Below the pieces are notes generated by a model that worked only from the letters and a program-made list of their open reading frames with translations, ran no database searches and was not told the origin of the DNA. A stretch of DNA of 64,000 bases from Bedellia somnulentella (lineage: Eukaryota; Arthropoda; Insecta; Lepidoptera; Bedelliidae). The position numbers were made by a program, and so were the translations under genes. The stretch lies in the NCBI GenBank assembly GCA_963576735.1, contig OY755176.1, positions 15,857,423 to 15,921,422 on the forward strand, read 5' to 3'. Shown here in pieces: positions 1-9,932 of this stretch. Numbering within the stretch: the stretch's first letter is position 1; each line of letters begins with the position of its first letter.

Positions 1-873
1 TGTACATTTTTATCTATGATTAAATTAAAAATACACATCTCTTTAGCAGTTCTAGTTTATTTAAAGTTAACAGTAGCATGGCTGATTGGACAATAAAGAA
101 ATATTAAATAAAAATGGCAATTAAAGAAGAGTTTCATATTATCATCGATAAAATAGAGTTTTTATGTTAAGTCCAGTCTTTAGCTCCAGTTCACTTGTCA
201 AGTCAACTTATTTATATTCCTAAGAAACGAATACGTCAACAAAACAATAGAAAAATGAACGTCACGCACGTAAATTAAAGTAGGTCAAGCATGAAAGAAC
301 GCAAAATGTATGACTGTATGATAAGGTTTAGAGTGTGGATGACGCACGAAAGGTGCAGATAGATTGTATTTACGTTATCCACAGAATTGTGCTTTGTGGT
401 ATATCTTGATTATCTAAATCATAGTTCTGAGAATATACTTTCACTGTTTGCATCACAAGTTACTAAGAGGATTCTGAAGAAATTGTGTCTTTCAGAGCAA
501 TTAGGGAAAGGAAGGGTAGTATTCAGTGATAAAGCTAGAATATCAGCTGTCTTAATAACACTAACCTTCACTCGCCACTATTCAGGAAGAGAGTACCTAA
601 TTTATCAATTTAAGTTGAACGAAAAATTACACAAAATATACATACATGCAAAATATGCACGTCTTTCACATAAAAGCTGAATTGTATAATCTGTGAAACA
701 TTGCTGTTGCAAGTAAATTGCCTGCATTTTCGAGATATTATAGTCAAATTCCGAATCGTAACTCTACCCACACAGTGCTAAAGTAAAGACAAATATAGTC
801 TGAAACGGTTGTCACAATTTTATTAGTTTGATCTCAAATTAATACAAAACCAAGGTCTAAGATATGTAAAATA
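1..873. other. AT-rich stretch without recognised gene
   Basis: No exon or repeat is recognised. The midnolin gene to the right runs leftward on the minus strand, so this is probably its intron, but no junction proves that. The 97-codon plus-strand frame at 387-680 has no recognisable motif. Confidence 0.4.
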
Positions 874-1062
874 CACAGATACATATACTCACGGTTATGA
901 ATCTCTTAACGTGGTAGCAGAGCTTGGAAGTTAAATCGGAGAAAGATTATAAATTGAGGACATCCATTTGCATCGCCCAAAATTCACTCTAAAAACCCCA
1001 ATACCCTAAGTCGCCTTCCACGAACACCCATATATGGGTAGAAATAGTGTAGTGCTATTACG
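874..1062 (-). repeat. SINE-A copy, diverged
   Basis: The plus strand reads the antisense tail (tatactcacggttatgaatc), then degraded body blocks (gcatcgcccaaaa, ccccaataccc, gtcgcctt) in family order. Confidence 0.6.
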
Positions 1063-1819
1063 CTATTTTAGTGTATAAGCGGTCACTACATAGCAATGTA
1101 AAATACAAATAGTAACGTTTCTTAAGGCGGGAGTTTGATCTGAGTTTAATAAAAGATCACGTATGCATAGATTAACGAATGTAAACGAAGTTAGAGAAAA
1201 TTGATAGAATCGTCCAAGTCGTCGATAGGTAGTGGTCGCTTGCCCCAAAGCAAATTAATGGTGTAATAATTAATAATGAACACCATTTAAAACAGCTGAC
1301 TTACATTAAAGTCTTTAGCTGGGACAAAAACCTTTATGCTTTATTAAAAATTATTTTATACTAATTTTAATTTACCGTAATTGAGCTTATTGTAACTTTT
1401 ATGGCGTTTCTGTCAGTATGCAGTTTTGTGTCGTATGTTACGTGTGCGTTAAATAGTTTCTGTCAATAGAGTTTTTAAGATGCCTCAATTATAAGAACAA
1501 CCCAAATATATGCTTACAGATATAAACCAAAAAGAGACAGCTACAACTTTGTAAGCTCAGATTTGGTATAACATAGTACTAAATTATCGGAGCGGTAGGT
1601 GCTGCGATAATTACCCCAAGCAGCATCGTACGGCACCCAGTTAAAGAAATGGAAAGGTGATATTCAAATACTACATGAAAAACAATAAATTACAGATACC
1701 TCGATCAGGTTCGGAGATCTACTACTTGACAAGACCATCTAATATGAGGTGTGAAGAATAAAAGATCATTTATATATAGATGATGATAGAAAATTGGTAA
1801 AAAGATCTATAGAGCTAAT

Positions 1820-2035
1820 GTTAGTAGAGGACGACAACGGAGAAAACACTTGGACCAAATTGAGAGTGTGCTGAAAAAGGCTGGCGTCCGAAGTATGAAG
1901 AATAAAAGAGCATGTATGAAAAGATTGATGCAAGTAAACGAAGTTAGAGAGGTTTGTCAGGATCGTGCGAAGTGGCGATCAATAGTCTCTGCATACCCCA
2001 ATGGGAACTAATGGCGTGAGTATATGTATATATGT
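1820..2035 (+). repeat. LINE-B 3' fragment (longest copy)
   Basis: This holds the C-terminal coding end and 3' tail of a non-LTR retrotransposon. One frame reads a basic stretch ending in [16 protein letters not shown] and a stop, then a short 3' UTR closing with tggcgtgagtatatgt. The D-R-x-x-W-R-x-x-V pattern is typical of the end of many insect LINE ORFs. Shorter copies occur throughout the window and define the family. Confidence 0.6.
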
Positions 2036-2084
2036 TATATATAGAAATAAATAGATAGAAGTATGTAAATTAAGCTCGAGAAGC

Positions 2085-2165
2085 TTGTTAAGATCGTAGG
2101 ATTACAAAGTGGCGATCGATAGTAACTATCTACCCAATAGAAACCAATGGCGTGCGTATATGTCA
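2085..2165 (+). repeat. LINE-B 3' fragment
   Basis: A diverged copy of the LINE-B end: gtggcgatcgatagt, a damaged tacccaatag, then tggcgtgcgtatatgt. Confidence 0.5.
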
Positions 2166-2169
2166 TTTA

Positions 2170-3224
2170 TAAATGCATGTACAGTATATGAACGTGATAG
2201 AGGGATACACACCACACGCAGGTCAGAATCAGTCCATACACTGTTGTTAATAAAAAGCGCGCCATCAACGTGCGAAGCGTAAAACGTGCAGAGATGGTGC
2301 GTTGGCAAAACGTGGTTTACACAGCCTTTTAAACACAGAGCCATATCTTCAATTAACAAAAAACGTGCCACCGCACATGCCAGTAAAATGTCAACGTATC
2401 TATATTATAAATAAAGTAATTAAAATGCAATTATCCACCGCATACACGGCAATAATTGGCATAATTAGATGTGCACTTCAATCAAATCTATGTAAATCTA
2501 TGTATCCACGCAAATACTACTAATATTAAAAATGCAAATCTTTGATGTGTGTGTACATGATGCTTTAACCAATTAACCGATTAAGATGTATTTGGACATA
2601 GAATACAACAAAAGCTAGTCCCAAGAAAAGCAAAGTAATATCTTGTAGTATAGGATAGTTATTCAATTATGTTTTAAATAATACGATACAATACAGATAC
2701 AAGTAACATCGAAGACTAATCAAACAACTAAACCATGGGTCCTCTATAAAAAAAATAACTAGGAATGGAGGTAACAGGAATCAATAAAATTGATTGACGA
2801 TAAACAGATTTCCACAACCAACCTTTAAAATTCATGGCAGTAGATTACACTTAATGAGATATCTCGTGTTACTTTAATTTACAACTAATTATTCACAAAG
2901 AATTACTTGCTTGAAGCAGTACAAACTACCTATAATTACAGCTGTAAATCCTGAAACGGTCTACCCAGAGCATCGTAATGAGAAATTTCTGAGCCACTTT
3001 AGGAAGTCTAGTAAGGAAAAGATTGTCAAGTAAAATTAAGGGTTGATAATGGGTTCCTAGCCATAAAGACAACAATGAATTATGAATAACATATGTTAAT
3101 TAAATTTACCAATCCATTATTTTTCTTTATTCCAAAATGGTGACTTAAGGTTAAAATATTATAACGTAATGTTAAGGCAAGGCTAATTTCACTGCAAATC
3201 TTAGTATATAATTATAATAATGCC
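2170..3224. other. AT-rich stretch without recognised gene
   Basis: Both strands were scanned for the missing C-terminal midnolin exons (the family's R-R-D-I...ILNDLL block). None was found. Short open frames here have no recognisable motif. Confidence 0.4.
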
Positions 3225-3405
3225 TATAGTTTTGGCTAGGATAGCCAGTTGTCCCACAGGTGTTGTAAGATTCTTCGTGAGGTCTTTGGGGCTTTCATCT
3301 CCCGCACTCATTTTCCCACACTCAAGTTCCAAAAATAACTTAGGAAATTCTTATTTTAAAGCTATGGTCCCATTTTGAATTTATAACCATGAGTATGCAA
3401 TCCTA
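3225..3405 (+). repeat. SINE-A copy, diverged
   Basis: Degraded family order: ccacaggtgttgtaag, ttggggctttca, acactcaagttccaaaa, then a damaged tail near 3385-3400. Confidence 0.5.
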
Positions 3406-3585
3406 TACTTAGGGCTATAAATCCCACCGACTTAAGCACAAGGGAGACAAACCAAACAGGATTTCTCAGCCGAGAATTTCCTTCATCCTGTGATTGTGAG
3501 TCACTGTCAATATATCTATTTTCTTCAGTCTGATGACCGATTGCCAATATAACTTGAGTTTATCTCTTTCCAATGATATGCTATG

Positions 3586-3650
3586 ATATGAATGTTTTAA
3601 AAGTATGTCTGTATGAATGTTTTAAAAGTATGTCTGTATGAATGTTAAGA
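3586..3650 (+). repeat. Short tandem repeat, 25-bp unit
   Basis: The unit tatgaatgttttaaaagtat plus gtctg occurs twice in tandem, followed by a partial third unit. It lies just past the donor site of midnolin exon 3. Confidence 0.8.
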
Positions 3651-3675
3651 ATGTTTATTAATAGATATTTCTTAC

Positions 3676-5159
3676 CTGTCTTGAAGTGCTGGATTCAGTG
3701 TACCAGAGAATGTCCCAGAGTATATTCCTTTGCCATGATGTTTCATGGATTCTATCACGGCTCCTGGTCCGATCTTTGAACGCACTGTCTCTTCTGCAGT
3801 CCTCAAATCAATCTTATTTGTTAAAACTTCTTTTGAGAGCTTTTTTAATTTTTGTGTTAGATTTTTAGATGCTTCTATCAAGTCCTTGACATCAACTGGC
3901 GGGGTTTGTGAGTCAATTTGGGTTTGTGATTTTTTGGGAGTTTCTGGGGTTCTAAATGTCTCCTTTGATGTTGATGGTGTTGCGTGGTCATCAGCCTGTG
4001 AGGTGCTAGGTTGCAATATAAGTTTACGGGAGTTCATTATAAATGGTTCTGTCCTAGAAGAAGAGGGCTGGTCATTACCACTGTCTTGTTTTATTTGCAT
4101 TCGCTTCCTATGTTTATTCACAACTGATTTCATAAATGCCTTCTGCTTATTTTGACCTATCATGGTTCCTATTTGATGTTTATACTTGGATGTTTTGTGC
4201 ATGAGATACTGGAAGCGTTTTGTTTTTAAAGGCTCACTAATACTTTGAAAGGAAGGTAGAGCACCTGTGGGTTCCTGGGAGCCATGACTCATAGTGGCTA
4301 GATTAGAAATTTCCCTATCCATCATGGATTCTTCTTCATCTTCAAAGAGACCTTTATCTACACTATTAAACAAGCTTTCCATTGGGTATTCATCTATTGT
4401 ACTTTCTGTCAGGAAAGAACTTTGTTCTGTATAGGTGTCACTGTCATCACTTAGGGAACTATCTGGGGTCAGTGATATGTCCTGAGTAGGAGCCTCAGTA
4501 CCTTTAACTGGGGTTTTCACTTCACTGCTCAATTTATTAGATGATAATAAATCAATGAGACTAGTCCTAACTTGGTTTTCAACTACTTCTTTACACTCTG
4601 CTGATTCTTCTAGTGGTGTTGACACAAGATTAGATAAAGAAGTGATAGGAGACTGTTCAGTATCCATTGGTGTATTGGATGTGCCACAGTTTGTATCTCT
4701 TTTCTCTACTATGTTTGTATCACTTTTCTCTACTACTTTCTCTTTCTCAGGATCAATTTTATTATTGGTAGCAGCATATTCAGGAAGGGATGATTTCCTA
4801 ATCCACCCAATCATTTCTTCATCATCTTTATCATCTTTGGGTGGTTGATTATCAGTTCCTAGTTGTGGTTCATTAGGCAATGTACCTGACAACTTTTTAG
4901 ATTTAATAGCATCAATAATATCTTGCCTAGTGAGGTAAGCTATAGGTGAAGGGCTTCTCTTAGTAGGTGTGGAGGTTCTCAATGTTCTGGCTGCACTTGC
5001 AGCTGCATTCAGGGTGGACAGCTGCAGTTGTATCAACATCATATGATCACCTAGCCTCATTGTCAAATTTAATGGAGATTTTCCACTGAGGAAGTCATTC
5101 ACTTGTGTTTCATTAAGGGATTCTAAAGCTTGCATCACTGAATTTTCAGGTCTCGAGCT
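3676..5159 (-). CDS. Midnolin exon 3
   Basis: Acceptor ttttcag at 5160, donor AG|GTAAG at 3676/3675. The exon starts in phase 0 ([15 protein letters not shown]) and ends two bases into a codon. It encodes the [10 protein letters not shown] block, the acidic Ser/Thr-rich middle and the [13 protein letters not shown] block. Confidence 0.9.
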
Positions 5160-5763
5160 CTGAAAAGAAAATTGTTGGTTTTAGTAATAACTGTGAATTG
5201 TTGTGTAACACAAATTCACAACAGTGGGTGCATATCAGTTTAGTCGAACGTATTGTTTGATTAGTTAGCAAAGCAATCCCACGTGACGCGTGACGTACTC
5301 ACCAGCAGCCCCGTCTCCACGCTGGGCAGCAGCACGACGCGCGCGCCGTCCACCACGCCGTTGGCCTCCAGCGTGCCCTCCCGCAGTTGTCTAACACAAA
5401 AACAGAAAACACAAACTCAATACACAGATCAAAGGACGCGGATGCGTCATCGACCGACGCGACGTTTCCGTCATATGTTTGACAATAGAAACAGCTTAAT
5501 CCTCACCTTTCTCGATGCAGCAAGCATATTCGATCCTTTGCGACCTTTAATTTCTTAGATACGAGCTTCTTTAAGTGTTCCACAGTGTTTTTCCCGTTAA
5601 GACTAATAGTGAAATTCCCACCAGTTGTAGTTTGTATATTCAGCGTTATGTCCGTCGATTGTCGTGAGCCACACCCGTATACTTCAGTCCCTGTAGCTCG
5701 CTCCATATTTTGCACATAAGACACTAAGGTTTTCGATCGTTTACAAATATAATGAGGTTCCAC
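3676..5763 (-). CDS. Midnolin-like protein, 5' part of gene (three exons)
   Basis: Midnolin proteins carry substrates to the proteasome without ubiquitin; the Drosophila homologue is stuxnet. Exons 5507-5763, 5303-5390 and 3676-5159 join with matched phases (AG|A, then phase 0). The product opens with a ubiquitin-like domain ([11 protein letters not shown], then the beta-grasp end [18 protein letters not shown]). Next comes the family block [16 protein letters not shown] and [12 protein letters not shown], a long Ser/Thr/Glu-rich low-complexity stretch, and the conserved GPGAVIES...[17 protein letters not shown]. The reading stops inside a split codon at donor AG|GTAAG, so the protein continues left. 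The C-terminal proteasome-binding helix of the family is not in this window. Two in-frame starts are possible (5763 or M at about 5706). Confidence 0.9.
5303..5390 (-). CDS. Midnolin exon 2 (end of ubiquitin-like domain)
   Basis: An 88-nt GC-rich exon, acceptor gttag and donor CTG|GTGAGT. It reads [19 protein letters not shown] and completes the ubiquitin fold. Its base composition is far more GC-rich than its flanks. Confidence 0.9.
5507..5763 (-). CDS. Midnolin exon 1 (ubiquitin-like domain start)
   Basis: Reads into [15 protein letters not shown] and [16 protein letters not shown], then donor AAAG|GTGAGG. The start is uncertain: the upstream MEPHYICK is in frame, but MERATGTEV inside the exon could also be used. 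Confidence 0.85.
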
Positions 5764-6766
5764 CCGTCTTAGATCACAGATTTTTACAGTACTTTATTGA
5801 AATAACAGGGTCACGCCAAACACTCGATTTGATGTGGCTCAGGCAGTGTGACCAGTCTCCCGTTAATTTTTTTCGCAACAGCTGATGCGTGCGAAGCGCT
5901 GTTGCTATACGTTTCGTTGCAAGCGATTACTTGAGTATTAAAAAGTCAAAGTGAGCGTAATATTAGTATCTATCTAATGTTACATCAATAAACTATTGAA
6001 ACTAAAATAAAAGATGCGGCATATATTTTTCAGAAAAAGTTTGATTAATATTATATTGAATTTTATGTTTTAATATCTACTTCATTTATAAGAAAGAAAC
6101 GTAAACGTCATTATTTCGCTGACATCACACTTACTTCGCTTGTTGTGTTCGCTTGTTTTGGTCTTATTGAGAAGTATAGCGGGATATTTAAAATTTTGCT
6201 TGTGGGTTTACTATTTGTAAATAAAGGATGTATGAGACAATTCTGAAAAAAATTGCAATGACTGGTACCTCTAACACGTAGTGATAATAATTCATATTTT
6301 AATTTTGTAAAGTTAAAGCATACTTCGAACCGTGTTAATCCATTACTATGCAGTGCAGGGGCCAATGGCATATGAGGGCGGACAATGGCCTGTACCGTTC
6401 AGTGTGCACATAATATCGTGTCTATACTCGCCCGTATGTTTGGGTTCGTCCCTTTGCTCTGACTTATGAATCCTGCAAGTGCTATTTATTTCGAGACAAT
6501 GGTTACGCTACACACTACACTAGTCAAATCCCAAAAAAAAAACACCAAGGCGAGACGACCCTTCGATGAGCGTGGCAAGCAGTTTAGGAAGAAGTTAAAA
6601 ATATATTAAATATTTTTTTCCAGTTTTTTTCATATCTAGGATGACCTATTTGTACCTGATTCGTTGACACACGCATTCGTGCACACAAACATATACTCAT
6701 GCTATTATGCTTGGAAAGATGTCCCTTGCACTTGTTTGTTATTCTGGGTAGAGGCCAAGACTAGTC
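5764..6766. other. Midnolin upstream region
   Basis: Upstream of the minus-strand start. A modestly GC-richer patch around 5800-5930 could hold the promoter, but no TATA box or clear element is visible. No other gene is recognised. Confidence 0.35.
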
Positions 6767-6902
6767 GCAGTGTATTCGTACAAAACGGCGATAGGCAAAA
6801 CGTGGGTACTTTGAACACCAGGTGACAATGACACATGATGTTCAGAAATATTGGTACCTCTGCCTACCCCTTCGGGGATATACGGCGTGAACATTGAGTT
6901 TC
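6767..6902 (+). repeat. SINE-C copy, 5'-truncated
   Basis: Matches the 3' half of the full-length SINE-C at 47743-48100: gtattcgtacaaaacggcg, gaacaccaggtgacaa, ccccttcgggga. Confidence 0.7.
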
Positions 6903-7257
6903 TTCAGTGATCGTCCTCTACTAACATTACCATTCACATTGGCCGAAAAAACTCTTTCACTAATTTACTATCATCCATCCCCTATAAGATGCGTTTTTCT
7001 ATCACTATTCCTCTGCTATTTGATACCATATTTTAGCTGATTTATACGTACGTTCGGGTGACAAGCTTTTAAAGCACGTTTTGAGAACACGCGCCAACGG
7101 CTAATTAACTACATATAATTTAGTAACGCCGTACAAATGCTAACGCACGTTTAAAAAAAGCGTGAGTACCTCTGGTCAGGTGTTTAACGCGCGTTGCTAA
7201 GTCTGCATTTTTTTAAATAATCTCTTATAATTTTTTTATTAATGATTTAAGAAGCTG

Positions 7258-7465
7258 AGTAGTTTCGGCTTGGAATAGCACTACCCTCTTTATTCCCGCG
7301 AGGCCACTAAGGGGGCCTTTAAGTGGTTATTGGGCGATGTGGTTGGAGACCCATCGTCAACAATACTTTATTTTTACTGTCTTTTTCCCGTGTAACTCTC
7401 AAAATTTACTGAGGAAATGTTTATTCTGACGCTCTCCCTTACCCTTCTTGGGATTAAAAGCCTGG
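7258..7465 (+). repeat. SINE-A copy, diverged
   Basis: Sense order of SINE-A: ttcggcttggaatagcacta, ggcgatgtggttggagaccc, then cttcttgggatt. The tail is lost. Confidence 0.65.
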
Positions 7466-7775
7466 AATTGAGTAGATATATTGTGTACTAATTTTCCATT
7501 CGGGTATCCAAACTATTGTTCGCCACTTTGTAAGATCCTATCAAACCTTCTTAGCTTATTTTAAATCCGTCAATATTCTCATGCCCTTTTATTCTTCATA
7601 CTTTGGTCGCTTACCTTTTTGGGCACACTATCTTATTGGTTCAAATGTGCATTCCGTGGTCCTCCTCTACTAACATTACCTTCCACATTGGCTCTATAAA
7701 TCTAGATGTATTGATGCCTGGAAGTAGACAGTTTCCGTGTGTTAGCATGTGTACGGGCTTAATAAATTACATATA

Positions 7776-8019
7776 CATACATACATATACTCACGGCTAT
7801 GAATCCCTTGAAGGGGTAACCAGAGCTAGGGAATCAGAAATTCCTCAGCCACTTTTGGAAGTTGCGTGGGGAAAAGATGGTGAAATAAAGGTTTTTGGTG
7901 ATGGGTCTCCAACCGCATCGCCTAAAAATCCCTTAAGAGCCCCAGTACCGTTAGTCGCCTCTTACGTACACCCACCGGAAGAAATGGGGTAGTGTTATTC
8001 TAAGCCGACACTACACGGC
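7776..8019 (-). repeat. SINE-A copy with target duplication
   Basis: A full copy, in antisense on the plus strand. It is flanked by aaattacatata (7764-7775) and aaattacgtata (8020-8031), a 12-bp duplication with one mismatch. The antisense strand keeps an open frame, which is not evidence of a gene. Confidence 0.85.
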
Positions 8020-8031
8020 AAATTACGTATA

Positions 8032-8925
8032 TTTGGTAGTTAATTAATTGTTACAAAGTTGTAAGAAATTATCAAAACGTGCTTAATATCTGAGCGTACT
8101 CTTATACGGCCAAAATCATGACTGCAGGCAGGCTACCACTACCAAGTACAAAACAAAAACTAAATCAATGGCTTTTTTGCCCGCATTACTTGTATTGGCT
8201 TTGTTTTTCTTTATTCCGCTCCACATTTTAATATGGAACGAGGTAGCCCTCGATATATGAAATATCGGGATTGAGTTCGACCTTATCATCAGCAAATAGA
8301 CGCGCACTTGCGCGACATACTCCCACAAAAAATAGCTCAGGGGCGTATCCAGCCCTCAAAAAAGGTTGAGGGCATAGGCATCTAAAAATGTCTTATTCAT
8401 CGTGTTAGTATAATCATACCATAAAATTGTAAGGTCGTAGGTCGATTAGGGGTGTGGACATGGGTATGCCTATATGGCTGGATCCGAGCTTAGAATAGCT
8501 TGCTCTGTACCATATCTTAAGCCACAATTTCCTACACACTGCTTGAAGATCTTCTACTGAAGAGAGCTCAAAATGAAAAACAGTAGAGAACAATGATCTC
8601 GTCTTGTCCATGCACATTAAATGACCTATCTCTCAGATACTCATTGAAGTCATTGAGCATTTTACCCAGGCAGGGTAGGCATATACTTTCGATAACCACT
8701 TTGATTGCCATATAAATTATATCTAGGGAATTTCTAGTCGATACAATAAAATGTTAGGGGCTTACAACCCTTATCACTTTGGAGTATAAAAAATAGTTCT
8801 ATACCTATTCTCAGACCTACCGAATGTGTATGGGACTTTGGTGGCACATACTGTGACACGTGATTTTTTATATTAGAAGATTGTGTATGAATTAACACAC
8901 CTCCAGAGGACAATAATTTACAATC
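8032..8925. other. Gap without recognised gene
   Basis: Short open frames on the minus strand (8116-8328, 8414-8617, 8734-8940) lack motifs and splice support. Confidence 0.4.
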
Positions 8926-9003
8926 TAGCTGGCCTAGCACGAGCGCTGTTACATCGTCACGATATCGGTTAGAATGAGATGATAGTATACGATACTAAGT
9001 AAG
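8926..9003 (+). repeat. MITE copy related to 52589-52730
   Basis: Shares tagcacgagcgctgttac, cggttagaatgagatg and agtatacgatactaagtaag with the inverted-repeat element at 52.6-52.7 kb. Only one end is clear. Confidence 0.55.
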
Positions 9004-9155
9004 TGCGTAAGAGAATAAAGGACATTTAAAAGGATAAAATAAAAACTTAAAATGTTCCAAAACCCCCTTTTATTTTTCGGCGCCTAAAAACAACAAACTT
9101 AACAAGCCTATCACAGCTTTAATAATATTTAAACATTTTTATAATGAGATACAAA

Positions 9156-9294
9156 TGTAGAGTTATATACCTATATCTTATAGCTTCTATCTATATCCTT
9201 ATTATAGTTCATGGTGCGCACGTGTAATACAAATATATCTTAGTCGAACCTTACTCGTTGTCTCATTTACTTGTCTCCAACCGCCATCCTTATA
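9156..9294 (+). repeat. 5' LTR (139 bp)
   Basis: Starts TGTAGAGTTATATACC and ends CCATCCTTATA just before the primer-binding site. Very short for the superfamily, and identical to the 3' LTR. Confidence 0.93.
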
Positions 9295-9310
9295 TGGCGA
9301 CCGTGACTAA
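9295..9310 (+). promoter_or_regulatory. Primer-binding site (tRNA, probably Arg)
   Basis: TGGCGACCGTGAC directly abuts the 5' LTR. TGG pairs with the CCA end of a tRNA; tRNA-Arg is suggested by memory of 412-type elements and not verified. Confidence 0.7.
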
Positions 9311-9359
9311 AAACAAAGTGTAAGTTAGTAAAGTGTAGCTGCTTGCGCGAAAAATAAAA

Positions 9360-9440
9360 ATGGATTTGATCAGTAATAAAGTTACTTTCGTCGGGAAAAA
9401 TTGTCGTGGTGTGATAAATATACCAGTGAAAATAAATTGA
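9360..9440 (+). CDS. 26-codon upstream ORF in the LTR-element leader
   Basis: Starts MDLISNKVTFVGKN and ends at a TGA only one base before the next ATG (TGAAATG at 9438-9444). Such spacing would suit termination-reinitiation onto the following membrane-protein ORF. It resembles no family I know. Whether it is translated is inference from geometry only. Confidence 0.4.
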   Translation: MDLISNKVTFVGKNCRGVINIPVKIN

Positions 9441-9441
9441 A

Positions 9442-9702
9442 ATGGGTACTATATATACTACCCCTAAACCCCCAGTGCAAACCCCTGTGACGGCGCAAAT
9501 TGGATATCAAAATAATATAACAACAAATAGTGTGGACATTCATATCGGCATAATATCTTGGTGCATGCTGATTATACTGCTGATGTTTGTGTTAATATCT
9601 ACGGTCTTCGTTTTGCGCTATTGCGCCAAATGCTTCAATAAAAGAGTGGACAGAGGAGTCGACGCTGGGATGCTGCGTATGCAGAGGGTCTCCAAGGTTT
9701 GA
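9442..9702 (+). CDS. Small single-span membrane protein, leader ORF of LTR element
   Basis: An 86-aa ORF between the 5' LTR and gag. Residues 1-30 are Pro/Thr/Gln-rich without a signal peptide. About residues 33-58 form one strong hydrophobic segment (SWCMLIILLMFVLISTVF core), followed by a basic, cysteine-bearing tail (RYCAKCFNKR) and a charged end. By the positive-inside rule the C-terminus would face the cytosol. No family is recognised. It stays open in an element with intact gag and pol, and follows a uORF by one base. It could be an accessory protein, a viroporin-like protein or a chance ORF; its function is unknown. Confidence 0.6.
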   Translation: MGTIYTTPKPPVQTPVTAQIGYQNNITTNSVDIHIGIISWCMLIILLMFVLISTVFVLRYCAKCFNKRVDRGVDAGMLRMQRVSKV

Positions 9703-9932
9703 GGTCCCCAGGATGAAATGAATGAGGTCGCGTGAAACCCAGCAGATTAGTGAAGTGTTCTAATTAATAAAATAATAATAAAAAAATATATATTATTCAA
9801 CCTATATTCGAATCAACGTAATCATGTATGGACATTAAGTTCAATTAAGTTAAAATCATAATAAATACATAAAAAATATATATATAAAAATAAAGTGTTA
9901 TTGTGTTGTGTATTAGGTGTTATGGGTAAGTT

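Noticed and set aside
3362..3547. Terminal exon of midnolin
   Set aside because: A splice into about 3525 keeps a short frame (LKKIDILTVTH), but it has none of the conserved C-terminal block and overlaps a degraded SINE.
7603..7992. Protein-coding gene (also 40372-40635, 50321-50737, 39664-39852)
   Set aside because: The frames run through SINE-A copies in antisense, so they are repeat-derived open frames.
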